A stretch of 64,000 bases of DNA from positions 63,576-127,575 of the forward strand of contig JYIP02000004.1 in NCBI GenBank assembly GCA_001051155.2, read 5' to 3'. The translations under genes were made by a program, and so were the position numbers. Positions 13,340-26,560 of this stretch are shown piece by piece (the stretch's first letter is position 1; the number at the start of each line of letters is the position of its first letter). The notes under the pieces are model-generated. The model worked only from the letters and a program-made list of their open reading frames with translations, was not told the origin of the DNA and made no database searches. This DNA comes from Chrysoporthe austroafricana (taxonomy: Eukaryota; Ascomycota; Sordariomycetes; Diaporthales; Cryphonectriaceae).

Positions 13340-13965
13340 AAACCAAACGCAATTTCGGGCTTAATAGATAAATTAATAGCAAACTAATCGATACCGGAAT
13401 TGAACTGCTATAGAATAGCATTTAAATTAAAACTTTTAGGAAAAGGATTTTCGGGAACTAAAAGTTCTATAGCGCGGTATTCCGCTTCGGCCTTGCGATA
13501 TTCTTTTGCAGCTTCTTTTTCCTTTAATTATTCCAAATCTTCAAAATTGGATAACCTATAACGAAAAGCTTTAGCTATCCGTTCTTGCTATATTCGTTTT
13601 TGTTTCCGTAACCGCATTAATTTATTTTCTAGACTTTTAATTTTGTTTTCTAATTTCTGAAACTAGTTAAATATAAAAAAAAGCTCCGTAACGTTAGTCA
13701 GTTCTAAAATATTATAACTGGACTAGTTATATTAAATGCATTTGAAATAGCAAAACGAATTCTATTTAGAAACCGCGCAAGTTTCTAGACTTAAGCAATT
13801 ATAATAAGAATAAAGATGCATAATAATAGTATAGTAAATAATCCGGAAAATTAAAAATTCGCGCTATTTATTCTTATTAAGATAAGAATTAAAAGATTTG
13901 AATTTCGAAATATTATTCGGTATCCTATTTAAGAAAGTACGATAATATACCCGTACGAACCGGAA
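13340..13965 (-). pseudogene. Antisense ORF, second copy in element B
   Basis: Minus-strand relic between the second chromodomain and the 3' LTR. The Glu/Lys/Ala-rich coiled-coil part is visible in reverse around 13,480-13,660. It is more diverged from the other copies than they are from each other, which suits an origin in the 447-bp LTR family. Confidence 0.55.
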
Positions 13966-14013
13966 TTACTTACGAAAAATTATTAAGGATAATAATCGAT
14001 AAGAAAGAAATAA

Positions 14014-14460
14014 TATTATAACCCAATAAAAAATTAAGGTATGCAAGATAAAAGAAAAACGAGCAATGCACTTTACTTTTATCCTTATTTAAGAAAATCC
14101 TATAACCGCTTACGTAATTCAAAGTTAGAATTATAAGGTAAAGAGGATTTAGAGATTTATTCCAGATTTAATAGATTTAGGATTTAAAAATTTATTCCAG
14201 ATTTAATAAATTCAAAACAAAAAACGGAATATATAAGGACAAAATATTTATTAAATAAATTACTATAGTTTTTCAATCGTAAATTTAAGTACTATTTAGA
14301 CCTTATTATATATCCAAGTAATAGCTTTATTGGCTTATAAATATTACGAATATTTGTTAAATAAGCTTCTAATACTTAAAGCTATATTTAATACCGCTTT
14401 TGCTAATATAAACCTTTCGACTTTATAGTTTATCCTAAGATTACTATAGCGTTCGTAATA
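14014..14460 (+). repeat. 3' LTR of element B (447 bp)
   Basis: Collinear with 5029-5475 with only transition-type differences by eye. It begins TATTATAACCC directly after an A/G-rich stretch (AAGAAAGAAA) that suits a polypurine tract. It ends GTTCGTAATA, followed by the TSD TAAGG. Confidence 0.9.
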
Positions 14461-14465
14461 TAAGG

Positions 14466-17400
14466 CTTATAATTTTCGATTTTATTTTTCTTATAGCTAT
14501 TATATTCTTACAGGATTTTCTTAATCTTTTATTTGAAATTTAAGAAATTCTAATATTTTTTAATTCTTTCGTAAATAGCTTTAGTTCTTTAATAGCTATA
14601 TATTAATATACTATATATTTTCTTAATATATTTATTTTGTTTTTCAAATATTATTTTTTCTAATTTCTTTTCGTTATTACTAATTTTAATAACCGTATTA
14701 AATTCTTTCGTTTCGTTTACGAAATTGCTATTTTCGTTTTATTAAAAAATATTTTATAATTCTTTAAATTCCGTATTTCGATAATTTAATTATTTGCTAA
14801 ATATATTCGCTTTATTATTTTCAAATCCTTTATAATATACGATTTTTAAGTCGAATTATAAAAAGAATTTTATTTATTTAATTTATTATTTATTCAGAAC
14901 TTTTATTATTATAAATATTATTAAATTTTTATAATCGGAATATATTATAATTTAATATTTTATTTCGATTAAGTAATACTATTATTTTTCGAATACTTTA
15001 ATAATTATTATTAATTTTTTATTTGGGATTCCGTAATTAAGTTTTGAATTATTTAACTTTTTTAAAAAGTTACTTATAATTCTGAAATATTCTTAATTAT
15101 TTTGCTAGCTTAATTATTTATTGAATGTATAGTTTAATATATCGGTTTCGATTTCAAAAGGTTTTTCTAAGTTTATTTCGCAAAGAATTAATTCTAATAT
15201 AATTCGCCTCTTAATTTCGTTAAATGCTATTTATATTTCTGGAAATTATTCAAATTTGCAATTTTTTTTCGTAAAGTTTATAAAAGAATATACGGTTTTG
15301 CTATAATCCTATATAAACTATCGGTAAAAATTAATATATTTAAGAAATGCTTTAATATTTTTAATATTTTCTAGTATAAGCTATTCTTTAATTATTTAAA
15401 CTTTATCTTTTTATATATTAATTTATTTTAATTTAATAGTATAGCTGAAATAATTGATTTTTTATTAATAGAATTAGCATTTGTTTAATTTGATAAGGAA
15501 TTTATTATTTTATAATATTTGAAATATTTGCTATATATATTATTTATATATTTCAAAATCTTTCAAATAAATAAAGATATCGTTAAAATAAACGATAATA
15601 ATAATATTTAAGTATTCGTAAAAAATACTATTGATTATTTCTTAAAATAATATTAATATATTTGTAAATCCGAAAAGAAAAATTATATATTCGAAATATT
15701 CGTAATAAGTCTTAAAAGCTATTTTTCAAATATTATCTTTTTTAATCTAGATATAATAATATCTTTTTTTAAAATCAAGCATTATAAATTATTTTATTTT
15801 AATTAATCGATTTCGTATTTCATTTATTAAAAGTAGCGGGTAGCAGTTTTTTATCGTAATATTGTTAAGCTATTAATAATTTATATAAAGTCGTAATTTG
15901 CTATTCTTTTTAAATATAAATAGAATTGAATATTTTGCAAGTAATTGCGATTTCTGTATATAGCCTTTTTTTAAATTTTTGTCGATATATTCCTTAAATA
16001 TTTCGAGCTTTGCTTAATCGAATTTATAAATAAAATAGGATTATAGCTTAATTCCTTCTTTTAATAGAATTTTATAATTGTAAAGGCTATATTTTAATAA
16101 GCTAATATCGAATTTCTTTTGTTATAATTTCTTAAATTCGTAATATTCTTATAATATATTCTTGAATTCTAATAATAATCTTTTTTTCGTTTTTTGCAAT
16201 TTGGAAGAATAAAAAGTACCGTTAAGTATATTTCTCTTCTTTTATTTCTTATCTCTTCTTTTATAATTTGATTTTTAATAGTTTTAAATATTTATTATTA
16301 ATAAGACCGAATTTCTTTTCGTAATCTTTTTATAGCTATTATATTAAAAGCTAAATTTCTTTATAATTTTATAATTTATATAATCTTATAACGTTTTATA
16401 TTGAATTATTATTCGTATAACCGTTAATTGCTTGAATTTTTAATTCGTTTTTAATTTATATTTGTAAGTTCGAAATATTTATAACCTTTCCCTATTTTTT
16501 AATAAGTTCTTTTGCTTTAAAAGTATATTTAAGCTTATTTAAATGCATATTCTTAATGCTATCTTTAATAATTAAGTCTTTCTTTTTTCCGTTAATTATA
16601 ACCTTTTCAATAAATACGGTTTATTTTTATAAAATTTGGCTAATAGTCCAATTGATATAAAAGTTATATTTTTTAAATTAAAATATTCTTAAAATTAATT
16701 TATACTATGCTATATTTATAATATCGAAAGTAATATTCGTTATAAAGCTTTAAACCAAAATAAGTAAGTAATTAGTTTCTATATCGATTACGCTAAAGTT
16801 ATATACAATTGCCGTTTTTTTTATAATATTAAGCTTATAAGGATCCTTTTTCTATATTTAAGGAATTCGTTCTTTATTAATAATTTCTAGCAAAATAAAA
16901 TTTCTTTGCGCATTATTATCCAATAATATGCTATATCGCTGCCCGTTAATATATATATCCAAAATAATATGCCTTTTATTTTTCTTAATAATAGCGTATA
17001 AAGACTTTATAATTCTAATCGGCTATTATTCTATTATAAGCAATCTTTCCCTTTTGGAATATTTTAAGTTTATTTCGCTACTTGTTTTGCTAATCTTCTT
17101 ATTTGGCTTTAAGCGTATTACTTTGCTTTTTCGGCTTTCTATAGCTTATACTATTTTTTAACCTTATTTTGTATATAAATAAAGCATATTATAATATAAT
17201 ATTATTCCTATATTATTTTTCTTTAAATGCATTTCTATAAATAATCGTTAAGTAATTTTATATAAGCATTGCTATTTTCAATATATAAAACTTTCCTATA
17301 TTTTTTTCGGAATTCGATAATAAGTTAAATCAATTAGTCTTATTCCTTAATTAGGAATTAATTATATTTAATTTTCTCGCTAAAATATATCTAGCAATTA

Positions 17401-17600
17401 TAATATATATAATATATTCAAACAAGTTTATAATAATAAAAGTATAAGTAATTAATCCGTTTATTTTCTTAAGGTTTATATCCGCTATTCTGAAATAAAA
17501 TGCTTTGGAAGAGTTCTTATAATATAAGTCCGTAAACTAAATATTCGATTTTCATATATTTAGATATCTAATTGTTATATTCCTAATAAGACTATTTCGT
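14466..17600 (-). pseudogene. Pol of element D: integrase N-terminus, RNase H, RT, protease
   Basis: Minus-strand continuation of D after the B insertion. The RT active-site block is near 15,560-15,625 and reads YFND where related RTs have YLDD. The protease lies near 16,910-16,960 with LLDNNA in place of the usual D-S/T-G. Plus-strand open frames here are antisense shadows. No stretch is translatable as a working enzyme. Confidence 0.78.
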
Positions 17601-18029
17601 ACTTAGAGTACTTAGCTCTTTTGATTTTTCTTTAAATATAAAAATTAATAAGTTATTTGGCTGCCGGTCTTATAGCGTTATAGCTTTTATTATAACGCTA
17701 AATATTAATGCTTTTATGCTTTAAGTACTGAATTCTTTTTCTATTATTGCTTCCTATTATTTATCGAAATAATATTCTAAAGGGAACTTTCTTAAATCCG
17801 TTTCCTTAATATCTATCGGGTTGTTTGAATAGTCTGAATCGCTATTATTTATAGCCGTATCGTAAAAGGAACCTTTTCTTCCTATCGTAAGCTATCGTTA
17901 TCCATTAAGTTTTCGTAAAAACTATTCTAAACTTTCTTTCGCTAAAAGGTATAATAAGTAATAATTATAATAATAAGCTATCCAGCTTATATTGCTATAA
18001 TTAAAGTTTATTACTTATTTTAATAAAAT

Positions 18030-18930
18030 GTTATTATTTAGCTAATTGGGTTTTTATCGTTAAGCGATATTAATTTATTTTTCCGGAACTAGTTTCTATT
18101 CTCGCTTTTTCTTTTTCTAATAATAATTGCGGGCGATATGCCCTTTCTTGCTGCAATTATAATAAGTAATTCCCTTGCATTACTTATATATAAAGGTATT
18201 TAATTCTATTAATTTAATATATATCGTATTTGAATAGGCCGTATTATTTCGGTTATTAGATTAGAATTTATATTTTCTAGAATTCGGTTAATACTGAAAA
18301 GTATTCTTATAGTTCTTTTATTATTGCCGTTTGCATTCGTAAAGTCGATTGTCGATACGAATAGCTTTATTAATAAATTTGCTAAGTTTTTCGGGTCGGT
18401 TTTCTTTATAGAGTTTATTTTTAACTTTTTCTTTAAATCTTGTATAATAAGTATCTATAAGGGGTTTATTTTTATAATCGAAATAAGCGATAATTTATTT
18501 AAATTTGGCCGTATAATTTGCTGCTAAATTAATTTGTCGGAATGCTTTTAATTATCGTATAACAATATATCGTTTATCCGGATTTCCAAAAGTTTTAATA
18601 AAGGCCGTTTCGAAATTGAAATAATATTAGAAAATACGTTTAATATCCTTAGAGCGAAATGCATTATCGTTATCCAAATAATTACGAAAAGTTAGTTCTT
18701 ATTACTGGAATGCAATTCTTTCAAAACGATTTCTTGCAAAATCGATCTTATTATAAGTAATCCTGAACTGAATGCCGTAATGCTTGAAATAAGCTTTGAA
18801 CTGAATTAAGAAAGCTTGGAAATTTCCGCGAATGCTTTTATAAAGCTTAAGCTTATTAAGCTTAAAAGCCTTGGCTTGCTAAAAGGTATTAAGACGGAAA
18901 ACCTCGTTTTTAACTTCTTTAAGTTGCTAG
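18030..18930 (-). pseudogene. Gag of element D
   Basis: The zinc knuckle (reverse strand, about 18,120-18,175) and capsid (about 18,330-18,930) match the gag of B in order and wording. The 67-codon plus-strand frame at 18324-18527 is the antisense of the capsid. Confidence 0.72.
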
Positions 18931-19095
18931 TACAGGTTATATTTTATTCTTAGAATTGTTCATTAATAAAAATAACCGAAATCCTTTCTTAAAGAGCTTA
19001 ATTGCTAGAAAAAAACGGGATTTAAAGCGCTATCGTATTTCGAATATTATCCAAAAAGTATATACTAAACCGTTCTTGAATAAAAATTATCAAAA

Positions 19096-19550
19096 TATTA
19101 TAAATGCTGCAATAGTTTTAAGATATACCGTAATATTAAAAAGATTTATGCTAATAAAAGCGGTATTAAATATAAGCTTTAAATATCGGAAATACGTTTA
19201 ATTGAATTTTATAATATTTATAAGCTTTAAGCGGCTATTATTTGAATTTCTAGTCAAGTTTAAGTAATACTTAAATTAATAATTAAAGAATTATTTCAGG
19301 AAATCTTATTTATAGCCCGGAATTCTATTCTCTTTATATATTTTTTCCGTTATACTATTTTACGGTATATTCGTTAAAATCGCTAATAACTTTAGCGATC
19401 TAGAATATATTTATTAGGATTGCTAGCAATCCTAGCGATTTATAATATTGCTAACCTTAACCTTTAATTATATAATTGGAATGAAATTTCTTTAATTTCC
19501 GTTTTAATTAATTTGCTTTTAAAGTTTAAATCGTTTATTAATTTATAATA
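19096..19550 (-). repeat. 5' LTR of element D (455 bp)
   Basis: Starts TATTATAAATGCTGC and ends ATTTATAATA. It has the same length as 2754-3208 and also two ~43-bp palindromic units (about 19,370-19,450). The TSD AGCTG follows. Confidence 0.88.
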
Positions 19551-19555
19551 AGCTG

Positions 19556-20985
19556 CTTATTTTATAATGCTATTTCGTTAAAAGTAATATTAATTATTAA
19601 TATTTCTGGTTATATACTAAATTCCTTTTTTATTATTTTTTCTTATTATTTTTCGAAATAAGTTTTCAAAAAGAATTTTCCTAAGTCTTTTTCTTTAATA
19701 TTAAGCAAGTTGCTTAAATAATCTTAATCGCTATTATTTATAACCGTATTATAAAAAGGGCCTTTTCTTTTTATAGCGAATTGCTATTATTCTTTAAGTT
19801 TATATAAAAATTATTTTAAACTTTCTTTTGCCGAAAAGTATAATAAGCAGCAATTTTAATAGCAAGCTATTTAGCTTATATTATTATAATTAAAGTCTAT
19901 TATTTATTCCGGTAAGATATTATTATTTAGCTAATTAAGTTCTTATTATTAAACGATATTAATTTATCTTTTTAAAATTAGCTTTTATTCTTATTTTCTT
20001 TTTTCTCAATAATAATTATAAGCAATATATCCTTGCTTATTACAATTATAACAAGTAATTCTTTTGCATTATTTTCGTATAAAAGCATTTAGCTTTATAA
20101 GTTTAATATATATAATATTTAAATAGGCTATATTATTCCGGTTTTTAAGCTAAAATTTGCATTTTCCAGAATTTAATTAATAATAAAAAATATTAATATA
20201 ATTTTTCTATCGCTAGCATTATCGTTTATAAAATCGGTTATTAATACGAATAGCCTTATTAATAAATTCGTTAAATTCTTTAAATCGGTTTTTTTTATAG
20301 AATATATCCTTAATTTTTTCTTTAAGTTTTGCGTAATAAATATTTATAAAAAATTTATTCTCGTAATTTAAATAAGCAATAATTTGCTTAAACTTTATTA
20401 TATAATTTATAAATAAACTAGTTTATCGAAATGCTTTTAATTATCGTATAGCAATATATTATTTATCCGGATTTCTAAAAATCTTAATAAAGGCCGTTTC
20501 AAAATTGGAATAATATTGAAAGATGCGCTTAATATTTTCAGAACGAAATGCATTATCGTTATTTAAATAGTTTCGAAAAGTTAGTTTTTATTATTAGAAC
20601 GCTATTTTTTCAAAATAACTTCTTGCGAAATTAATCTTATCGTAAGTAATTCTGAACTAAGTATTATAATGCTTAAAATAAGCTTTAAATTAAGTTAAGA
20701 AAGCTTGAAAGTCTTTACGAATACTTTTATAAAACTTAAACTTATTAAGCTTAAAAGCTTTAGCTTGCTAAAAGGTATTGAAACGGAAAACCTCGTTCTT
20801 AACTTTTTTAAGTTATTAATATAGAATTATATTTTATTCTTGAAATTATTTATTAATAAAAGCAGCCGGGATTTTTCCTTAAAAGGCCTGGTTATTAGAA
20901 AAAAATAAAATTTCGAATGTTATTATATTTCGGATATTACTTAAAGGGTATATATTAAACTATTCTTAAATAAGAATTATCAAAA
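19556..20985 (-). pseudogene. Gag region and leader of element C
   Basis: Continues element C directly after the D insertion, so it joins 2748 on the other side of D. The zinc knuckle is near 20,010-20,060 and the capsid near 20,200-20,830, both on the minus strand. The leader runs into the C LTR at 20986. No frame is intact. Confidence 0.75.
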
Positions 20986-21536
20986 TATTATAAATACTAT
21001 AGCAATCCTAAAATCTATTATAATATTAAAAGATTTATACTAATAAGAATAATATTAAATATAAGCTTTAAATATCGGAAATATATTTAATTAAATATTG
21101 CAATATTTATAAGCTTTAAGCGGCTATTATTTAAAAGTCTAATAAGGTTTAAATAATATTTAAATTAATAACTGGAAAACTATTTAAGGAAATCTTATCT
21201 AATAATATAAAGCTTTTCTTTTTTATAAATTCTTCCTATTATACTGGCTTACTATACGCTTATTAAAATCGCTAACGAGCGTAGCAATTTATAGTATTGC
21301 GCTTATTAAAATCGCTAGCGAATATAGAGATCTATAATATTGCGTTTATTAAAATTGCTAGCGAACGTAATAATTTATAATATTGCGCTCGTTAAGATCG
21401 CTAGCAAGCGCAGCAATTTATAGTATAATTGACCTTAACCTTTAATTACGTAATTCTAATAGTTATCCGGGCTTCTTTTCTGGGTAAGCCCGTTTTTAAT
21501 TATTATACTCTAGTTTCTATAAGTTAATTTATAATA
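20986..21536 (-). repeat. 5' LTR of element C (551 bp) with internal tandem array
   Basis: Starts TATTATAAATAC and ends TTTATAATA. It is about 96 bp longer than the related D LTRs, mostly because the 43-bp unit is present four times instead of twice. The LTR is inserted in the pogo-type transposon whose sequence follows at 21537. Confidence 0.85.
21257..21428. repeat. Four 43-bp tandem repeats inside the C LTR
   Basis: Units begin at 21257, 21300, 21343 and 21386 with CGCTTATTAAAATCGCTA or a one- to three-base variant. Each contains a partial palindrome around ATCGCTAGCGA. The array lies just upstream of the LTR TATA region when read in the element's own direction. Confidence 0.85.
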
Positions 21537-21606
21537 TATTTCTTTAAATAGCTAAGATTTTCTAAACGAAATATTTAAGCTTTGATTAATTAAGTAAAAA
21601 CCTTAA
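21537..21606 (-). pseudogene. Short continuation of a pogo/Fot-type transposase
   Basis: Only 70 bp remain between two LTRs. Read on the minus strand, it follows in frame on QESLG at 52604-52620 once element K and one copy of its TSD are set aside. It continues with FYLINQSLNI and then a stop. This is where CENP-B-type helix-turn-helix domains have a conserved G-aromatic-P/L-T-N/H block. The match is short, so the call rests mainly on the TSD. Confidence 0.5.
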
Positions 21607-22067
21607 TATTATAAACGCTATAGCAAATCTTAAAATATATTATAAAGTTAAAGGGTTTATGCTAATAAAAGCAGTATTAAATATAAGCTTTGAATATCGA
21701 AATACGTTTAACTGAATATTGCAATATTTATAAGCTTAAAGCAGCTATTATTTGAATATTTAATAAGGTTTAAATAGTATTTAAATTAATAACTGAAAAG
21801 CTATAATAATTTATTTAATAAATATTTTATCTTTATATATTTAGCCTTTCAGGTTAAGACTAATAGGATTAATATTAAACGTATCGGTTTTTGCAGAATC
21901 GATAGGACTAATAGCAATCTTATCGGTCCAAACCTTAACCCTTATTTAAGTAAGTTTTGGTTAAAGTTTACTTATAAGTTCCGGGAATTCTTATAATTTA
22001 TACTTTCATTTATAATCCTTAATTTTATAACTTAGTTTTGCATATTGGGTTATAATATTATTCCCTT
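21607..22067 (-). repeat. 3' LTR of element K (461 bp)
   Basis: Starts TATTATAAACGC and ends GGGTTATAATA. It is much more AT-rich than its partner at 52153-52603, from which it differs almost only by C-to-T and G-to-A changes. Confidence 0.82.
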
Positions 22068-22233
22068 TTTATAAATTATTATTTTAATAATCTTTTATAA
22101 GTTTTTATAGTTTTTTTCCTTATTGCATTATACTTTCTTAATAAAAATATTTAATAGAGTCGAAAAACGTTTTTATAAGAAAACCGATTAGAATAATTCT
22201 CTTTAACTTATAGTTTTTTCTCGTTATTTAGAA

Positions 22234-22758
22234 ATGCTTGTATATTTTGCTTGCTTTAATTGCAATCTCTTCTATATTATTTCGGAAAAGGATTTCTTTT
22301 GCTATATAAAATGCATTTGCAATAAATATAGAAATTGCGATATAGCAAGGCTTATTCCCGCCCAGATATAAAGAATTGCTAAGCAATATTTCCAGGTCGA
22401 AACGGAATTGAATGTTATAGAAAAGGAAGCGATATTAGCAAATGCAAGAGTTTTCCGTTTGCAAAAGCAATATCGTTTATAAGCTGAAAAAATAGCGCAA
22501 GCAGTTCGTTATAGCTTGGATATTATTGAAAAACTGGAAAGGTTAGAAGCCGAGAAAGTTAAGAAAGAGCGTTGCAAGGCCGAAGCTGAATATTGCATTA
22601 CGGAACCCTTAGTTCCTGAAAGTTTTTTGCTTGAAAGTTTCGATCTGGATGCTATTTTATAGCAGTTTAATTCGGAAATCGACTGGTTTGCTATCGATTT
22701 ACTTATAAGGCTTAAAACTATAATTAATTTATTTAATCTTAAATATTCTTCTAGTTAA
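22234..22758 (+). pseudogene. Antisense ORF of element K (best cysteine motif)
   Basis: An ATG at 22234 opens a frame of 174 codons to a stop at 22756, with few internal stops. Residues 7-50 hold a cysteine cluster: CFNC, then CYIKCICNKYRNCD. A Leu/Glu/Lys-rich coiled coil follows (LANARVFRLQKQYRL, IIEKLERLEAEKVKKER), then an acidic tail LESFDLDAIL. It is antisense to pol, between chromodomain and 3' LTR. The cysteine spacing suggests a small zinc-binding module, but I do not recognise a named domain. Similar C-rich, coiled-coil proteins are common among fungal hypothetical proteins, from memory. It is decayed here. Confidence 0.68.
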
Positions 22759-22859
22759 TTAATAAATTATTTCTTTTAATAATTTTTAAATGCTTATTAT
22801 ATATTATTTAAATTGCTAACTGGTTCTTAGCTATTTTTGCTCGGGTAATAGCCTTTTTA

Positions 22860-25800
22860 TTTAATTAAATATTCTTTATAATTTGCTAGTTTTCAATATT
22901 TAAGGATTTATTCGATTTTATATTTTAGTTTATTATTTTCAATTTATATTATATTATTTATTCTAGCTATTTCGGGTATTAGTTCGAGAAATAAGATATA
23001 AAAGATTGAATAAATTCTTATTTTATAAAGTAATATAAATTTGAAATTAATATTCGAAATTTTCTTTAAAATTTTAAATAAGCTAAGTTTTTTATAATTT
23101 AATAAATAAGAAAATTTTATTATTTTGATATGCTTTTTTTATCGTATAAAATAAACTTTATTCTTTTCTTATAGAATGAGTTTTTTAATCTTTTTGGAGT
23201 TAGCATATTTTATTATTTTTTTTATATAAATTTCAGTTTTTTCTAAAATTCTTTTTGAATTTTCTTAATTTTTTTAATTCGTTTTTCTGCTATTTTTGCA
23301 TTTGCTCTTAATAATTTATTATAATAAGCTATCGGATTATAATTATAAAATATATAAAATAATAATTTTTTCATTATATTTATATTTGCGCTATTATATA
23401 CGAATTATATTAATAATAGCAAGTTAACTTAATTATTTTATTTATAATTTATATAATATTATAAATATTATTTAATAATTTAATTTATTCGTTTTATTTA
23501 TTTATTTATTTGTAAATGGAATGCTATAAATATTTTCTATTATATTCCGAATAGTTTTATAAATAAAGTTTAAAAATTTAATACGAACTTTCTATTTTTA
23601 TCGGAAATAATTTCTTTAAGCATGCTATAATTAGCTATAATTATTCTGAAAAATATATATATAAGGTTTTTTGCTATATTGCTTTCTCTATACGGAAAGA
23701 AATAAGCATATTTGCTTAATTTACAAATTATTATTAAAATAATATTATATTATATTTTAATTAAAAATTCTTTTAAGAAAAATAGCTTAATAATAAAATC
23801 TTAACTAATAAATTATTAAATTATTTCTAGAACGAATAACGGTTAGAATAAACTATAAAGCTTATAATATTTAATTTTATTTTTCTTGCAATTATTATAT
23901 TTTTATAAAATTCTTTCGATTTTTCGTTTTAAATTTAAAAAATTCTAATATTTTTTAATTCTTTTATATATAACTTTAATTCCTTAATATCTATATGCTA
24001 ATATACTATATATTTCTTTAATATATTCGTTTTATTTTTCAAATATTATATTTTCTAATTTTTTCTTATTATTACCAATTTTAATAATTATATTAAATTC
24101 TTTTATTTCGTTTACGAAATTGCTATTTTTATTTTATCGAAAGATATTTTATAATTCTTTTAATTTTATATTTCGATAATTTAATTTTTTATTAAATATA
24201 TTTGCTTTACTATTTTTAAATCCTTTATAATATTTAATTTTTAAATTAAATTATAAGAATTTTGCTTATTTAATTTATTATTTATTTAAAACCTTTATTA
24301 TTATAAACGTTATTAAATTTTTATAATCGGAATATATTATAATTTAATATTTAATTCCGATTAAATAATATTGCTATTTTTCAAATGCTTTAATAATTGC
24401 TATTAATTTTTTATTTAAAATATTATAATTAAGTTTTAAGCCGTTTAATTTTTTTGAAAAGTTATTTATAATTCTGAAATATCTTTAATTATTTTATTAG
24501 CTTAATTATTCGTTAAATGCATAATTTAATATATTAATTTCAATTTTAAAAAATTTATTTAAATTTATTTTGTAAAAAATAAGTTTTAATATAATTCGTT
24601 TTTTAATTTCGTTAAATGCTATTTATATTTCCGGGAATTATTTAAATTTCTAGTTTTTCTTTATAAAGGTTATAAGAGAATATATAATCTTATTATAATT
24701 TTAAATAAATTATTAATAGAAATTAATATAATTAAAAAATACTTTAATATTTTTAATATTTTCTAATATAAGCTATTCTTTTATTACTTAAATTTTATTT
24801 TTTATATGTTAATTTATTTTAATTTAATAATATAATTAAAATAATTAATTTTCTATTAATAGAAATAGCATTTATTTAATTTAATAAAGAACTTATTATT
24901 TTATAATATTTAAAATACTTGCTATATATATTATTTATATTTCTTAAAATCTTTAAAAGAAAATAAGAATATTATTAAAATAAATAATAATAATAATATT
25001 TAAATATTTGCAAAAGATATTATTAATTATTTCTTAAAAAAATATAAGCGCATTTATAAATTTAAAAAATAAGATTATATATTTAAAATATTTATAACGG
25101 GTTTTAAAAGCTATTTTTCAAATATTATTTTCTTTAATTCGAATATAATAATATTTTTCTTTGAAATTAAATATAATAAACTATTTTATTCCGATTAAGC
25201 AATTTCATATCTTTTTTGCTAAAAATAGCGAATAATAGTCTTTTATTATAATATTATTAAGCTATTAATAATTTATGCAAAATCGTAATTTGCTATTCTT
25301 TTTAAATATAAATAAAATTGAATATTTTGCAAGTAATTGCGATTTTCGTATATAGCTTCTTTTTAAATTTTTATCGATATATTTCTTAAATGTTTCGAAC
25401 TTTATTTAATCGAGCTTATAAATAAAATAGAATTATAGCTTAATTCCTTCTTTCAGTAGAATTTCGTAATCGTAAGGGCCGTATTTTAATAAGCCGGTAT
25501 CGAATTTCTTTTGCTATAGTTTTTTGAACTTATAATATTCTCGTAATATATTTTTAACTTCTAATAATAATCTTTTTTCGTCTTTTGCGATTTGAAAGAA
25601 TAAAAGGTATTATTAAGCGTATTTTGCTTCTTTTACTTTTTATTTCTGTTTTCGTAATTTGATTTCTAATAATTTCGAATATTTATCGTTTATAAAGCCA
25701 AATCTCTTCTTATAATCTTTTTATAATTAATATATTAGAAATTATATTTCTTTATAGTTTTATAATTTATATAATCTTATAACGCTTTATATTAAATTAG

Positions 25801-26560
25801 TTTTCTATTAATTATTAATTATTTGAATTTTTAATTTATATTTAATTTATATTTATAAGTTTAAAATATCCGTAACCTTTCTTTATTTTCTAGCAAATCT
25901 TTTTGCTTTAAAGGTATATTTAAGCTTATTTAAGCGTATATTTTTAATATTATCTTTAATAATTAAAACTTTTTTTATTTTATTAATTACAACTTTTTTA
26001 ATAAATATAGCTTATTTCTATAAAATTTAACTAATAGTTTAATCGATTCGAAAATTATGCTTTTTAAGCTAAAATATTTTTAAGATTAATTCGTATTATA
26101 TTATATTTATAATATTAAAAGTAATATTTGTTATAAAGCTTTAAATTAAAATAAATAAGTAATTAGTTTTCGTATTAATTATATTAAAGTTATATATAAC
26201 CGCTTTTCTTTTTATAATATTAAATTTATAAAGATTTTTTTTTTTGCATTTAAAAAATTCGTTTTTTATTAACAATTTCTAATAAAATAAAATTTCTTTA
26301 TATGCTATTATTTAATAATATGCTATATTATTACCCGTTAATATATGCATTTAATATAATATACCTTTCGTTTTCTTTAATAATAGCGTATAGAGATTTT
26401 ATAATTTTAATTAGCTATTATTTTATTATAAGCGATCTTTTCTTTTTAAAATATTTTGAATTTATTTTGCTGCTTGCTTTATTAGTTTTTTTGTTTAGCT
26501 TTAATTATACTGCTTTGCTTTTTCAGCTTTTTGCAGTTTATACTATTTTTTAGCTTTATT
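22860..26560 (-). pseudogene. Pol of element K (chromodomain, integrase, RNase H, RT, protease)
   Basis: Minus-strand modules occur in the standard gypsy order when read right to left. The chromodomain and integrase tail are near 22,870-23,130, integrase near 23,550-23,960, RT catalytic region near 24,950-25,010 and protease near 26,300-26,350. The 83-codon plus-strand frame at 26302-26553 is antisense to the protease region. Stops are frequent in all frames. Confidence 0.7.

Larger units (their letters stand above)
5029..14460 (+). mobile_element. Composite gypsy/chromovirus element B
   Basis: Bounded by two 447-bp LTRs with flanking 5-mers TAAAG (5024-5028) and TAAGG (14461-14465), which differ by one G-to-A change. 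It is inserted in the integrase region of element D, whose sequence picks up exactly at 14466. Inside are gag, protease, then a jump (near 8175) from the protease-RT linker straight to the RT C-terminus, RNase H, integrase, chromodomain, an antisense ORF and an LTR of a different family (10942-11361). A second RT C-terminus to chromodomain module and a second antisense ORF follow. At 9.4 kb it is about 2 kb longer than its relatives. It therefore carries two 3' modules but lacks most of RT. Confidence 0.87.
2754..19550 (-). mobile_element. Gypsy/chromovirus element D, split by nested element B
   Basis: Two 455-bp LTRs (2754-3208 and 19096-19550) bound a complete minus-strand element. The flanking 5-mers are AGCTA (2749-2753) and AGCTG (19551-19555), a TSD differing by one transition. 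From right to left it has 5' LTR, gag, protease, RT, RNase H and integrase N-terminus. It is then interrupted by element B at 5029-14460 and continues with the integrase remainder, chromodomain, antisense ORF and 3' LTR. Removing B leaves about 7.4 kb, the size of elements H and I. All reading frames are destroyed. Confidence 0.88.

Noticed and set aside
18324..18527. Plus-strand frames opposite gag and pol (also 50208-50414 and 45400-45591)
   Set aside because: They are shadows of minus-strand capsid and RT modules and carry no domain of their own.
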